The notes below the pieces were generated by a model. It was not told the DNA's origin and made no database searches. It saw nothing but the letters and a program-made list of their open reading frames with translations. From an uncultured Ilumatobacter sp. (GTDB lineage Bacteria > Actinomycetota > Acidimicrobiia > Acidimicrobiales > Ilumatobacteraceae): a stretch of DNA of 15,958 nt. Positions 15,211-15,958 of this stretch are shown here, in pieces. The translations under genes and the position numbers were made by a program. Numbering within the stretch: position 1 is the first letter of the stretch; every line of letters starts with the position of its first letter. The stretch lies in assembly GCA_938049325.1 (NCBI GenBank), contig CALICC010000335.1, forward strand, positions 1 to 15,958. Direction: 5' to 3'.

Positions 15211-15236
15211 AAACGAATGAGCGCTGGGCGGCGCTG
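15211..15236 (-). terminator. Weak candidate intrinsic terminator after the DNA methyltransferase gene
   Basis: Two bases after the TAG stop, the minus strand reads AGCGC-CGCCCA-GCGCT (15220-15235) and then CATTCGTTT. A 5-bp GC-rich stem followed by a moderately T-rich tail could end transcription before the transporter gene. The stem is short and the tail is interrupted, so readthrough is likely. The rest of the 86-bp gap shows nothing clear. Confidence 0.3.
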
Positions 15237-15237
15237 A

Positions 15238-15958
15238 CTAGTTGCCGAGGGCGCGAGCGAGGCGTTCGGCGGCGTCGTCGAGCGTGATGTCGATGATTGC
15301 GGCGATCGGTCGCCCGTCACCGGTCACGCTTGCCAGCGGGCCACCACGAACCGTGCCGGTCGTCAACACGATCAGGCCAGCGTCATCACTCCCCGATTCC
15401 CGCAGAATCGACGCTTTCGCGATCGTCTTCCAGACCGCGTCGATTCGACTCATGCCCGGCCGCGACGGAGTGTTCACCCCGCCGAATTCGAAGAGCTGTT
15501 CGACTCCGTCAGCGCGCGTCCCGCGCAGACTCACCGTTACTCCGGGAGCGATGCGCACGTTCTCGTCGAGCGTGTCGAATCCACACTCGCCGAGCAACGT
15601 TCGCGCCATCTCCTTGAGCGTGCGACGGTCGGGAAGCTCCGTCGGGGCGAGCGAATCGACGCGCTCCCGAGCTTGACGGACGTAGGCCCTGTCGGTGTCG
15701 TAGCCGATGTAGTGCCGCCCGGTCCGGCGCGCTGCCACCGCAGTACTTCCCGATCCCATGAAGGGGTCGAGCACGACGTCTCCGTCGTAGGTAAACAGGT
15801 GCAGGCAACGTTCGACTAGCGCGACCGGGAACGGTGCCGGGTGACCGACCCGAGTTGCCGACTCCGCCGGGATCTCCCACACGTCAAGCGTCGCTTCCAT
15901 GAACTCGTCACCCGGGACCGTGGCCTCACCGTCATTTCCACGCCCGTCGCCACCGCGA
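15238..15958 (-). CDS. Beta-class DNA methyltransferase (N6-adenine or N4-cytosine), C-terminal part; 5' end outside window
   Basis: The frame is open from the right edge to a TAG at 15238; 239 residues are visible. The ATG at 15900 is internal, because the same frame continues upstream without a stop. SAM-binding motif I is VLDPFMGSGSTAVAA, after WEIPAESATRVGHPAPFPVALVERCL, the normal order in beta-class enzymes, where the catalytic (D/N/S)PP(Y/W) motif lies earlier, here outside the window. After the fold comes a C-terminal extension of roughly 130 residues, including FEFGGVNTPSRPGMSRIDAVWKTIAKASIL cut here into FEFGGVNT and SRIDAVWKTI elements, which may be a target-recognition or degenerate nuclease-like domain. 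The enzyme would methylate a short DNA site. No restriction endonuclease gene is visible, so it may be an orphan methyltransferase or part of a system beyond the edge. Confidence 0.88.
   Translation of the reverse strand, partial: RGGDGRGNDGEATVPGDEFMEATLDVWEIPAESATRVGHPAPFPVALVERCLHLFTYDGDVVLDPFMGSGSTAVAARRTGRHYIGYDTDRAYVRQARERVDSLAPTELPDRRTLKEMARTLLGECGFDTLDENVRIAPGVTVSLRGTRADGVEQLFEFGGVNTPSRPGMSRIDAVWKTIAKASILRESGSDDAGLIVLTTGTVRGGPLASVTGDGRPIAAIIDITLDDAAERLARALGN

Noticed and set aside
1..15958. tRNA, rRNA, CRISPR arrays, insertion sequences, prophage genes
   Set aside because: None was seen: no cloverleaf-like segments, no spaced direct repeats, and no transposase or integrase motifs in any plausible frame.

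Overview
This is a GC-rich, gene-dense window with short gaps, frequent ATGA/GTGA start-stop overlaps, few clear Shine-Dalgarno sites and several possible leaderless starts. Together with a P450/[3Fe-4S] ferredoxin pair, a YaaA protein of the LLPPSEGK type and a HupE/UreJ-like membrane protein, this points to a high-GC actinobacterium. A marine or soil member of the Acidimicrobiia is my guess only. I see no tRNA, rRNA, CRISPR array, IS element or long repeat.

Bases 1-7417 look like a small nonribosomal-peptide locus read outward from a 76-bp divergent promoter region. The leftward operon (minus strand) encodes a stand-alone adenylation enzyme, a stand-alone peptidyl carrier protein, and a large condensation-adenylation protein that leaves the window at base 1. 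Its adenylation domain stops after core motif A8 and continues in frame into a zinc-ribbon plus PP-loop ATPase domain (alpha-ANH fold, N-acetyl-sugar amidotransferase-like). The rightward operon (plus strand) encodes a phytanoyl-CoA-dioxygenase-like Fe(II)/2-oxoglutarate oxygenase and an acyl-CoA-dehydrogenase-like flavoenzyme. A stand-alone A enzyme, a carrier protein and an acyl-CoA dehydrogenase is the gene set that turns L-proline into pyrrolyl- or pyrrolinyl-S-carrier in pyoluteorin, prodiginine and anatoxin pathways. By-eye specificity codes fit: the stand-alone enzyme reads DQFYLGIQCK (prolyl/PltF-like) and the large protein reads DLTKVGEVG (close to asparagine). A working model is an oxidised prolyl unit joined to an asparagine-like unit whose carbonyl or amide is activated by the PP-loop domain, for example to an amidine or thioamide.

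Bases 7417-10704 continue on the plus strand with a HupE/UreJ_2-type polytopic membrane protein, whose start overlaps the dehydrogenase stop by one base, and a 608-residue polytopic membrane protein with a large C-terminal domain of unknown function. A perfect 7-bp inverted repeat sits directly before the latter and covers a possible -10 box.

Bases 10743-13134 form a minus-strand operon of ferredoxin, cytochrome P450 and SAM-dependent methyltransferase, with a palindrome upstream. It could supply tailoring enzymes or be independent. Bases 13246-15958 look like housekeeping or accessory genes: a YaaA-family protein (plus), an MFS transporter (minus) and the C-terminal part of a beta-class DNA methyltransferase (minus) that runs off the right edge. 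No stretch without a gene is longer than about 111 bp.
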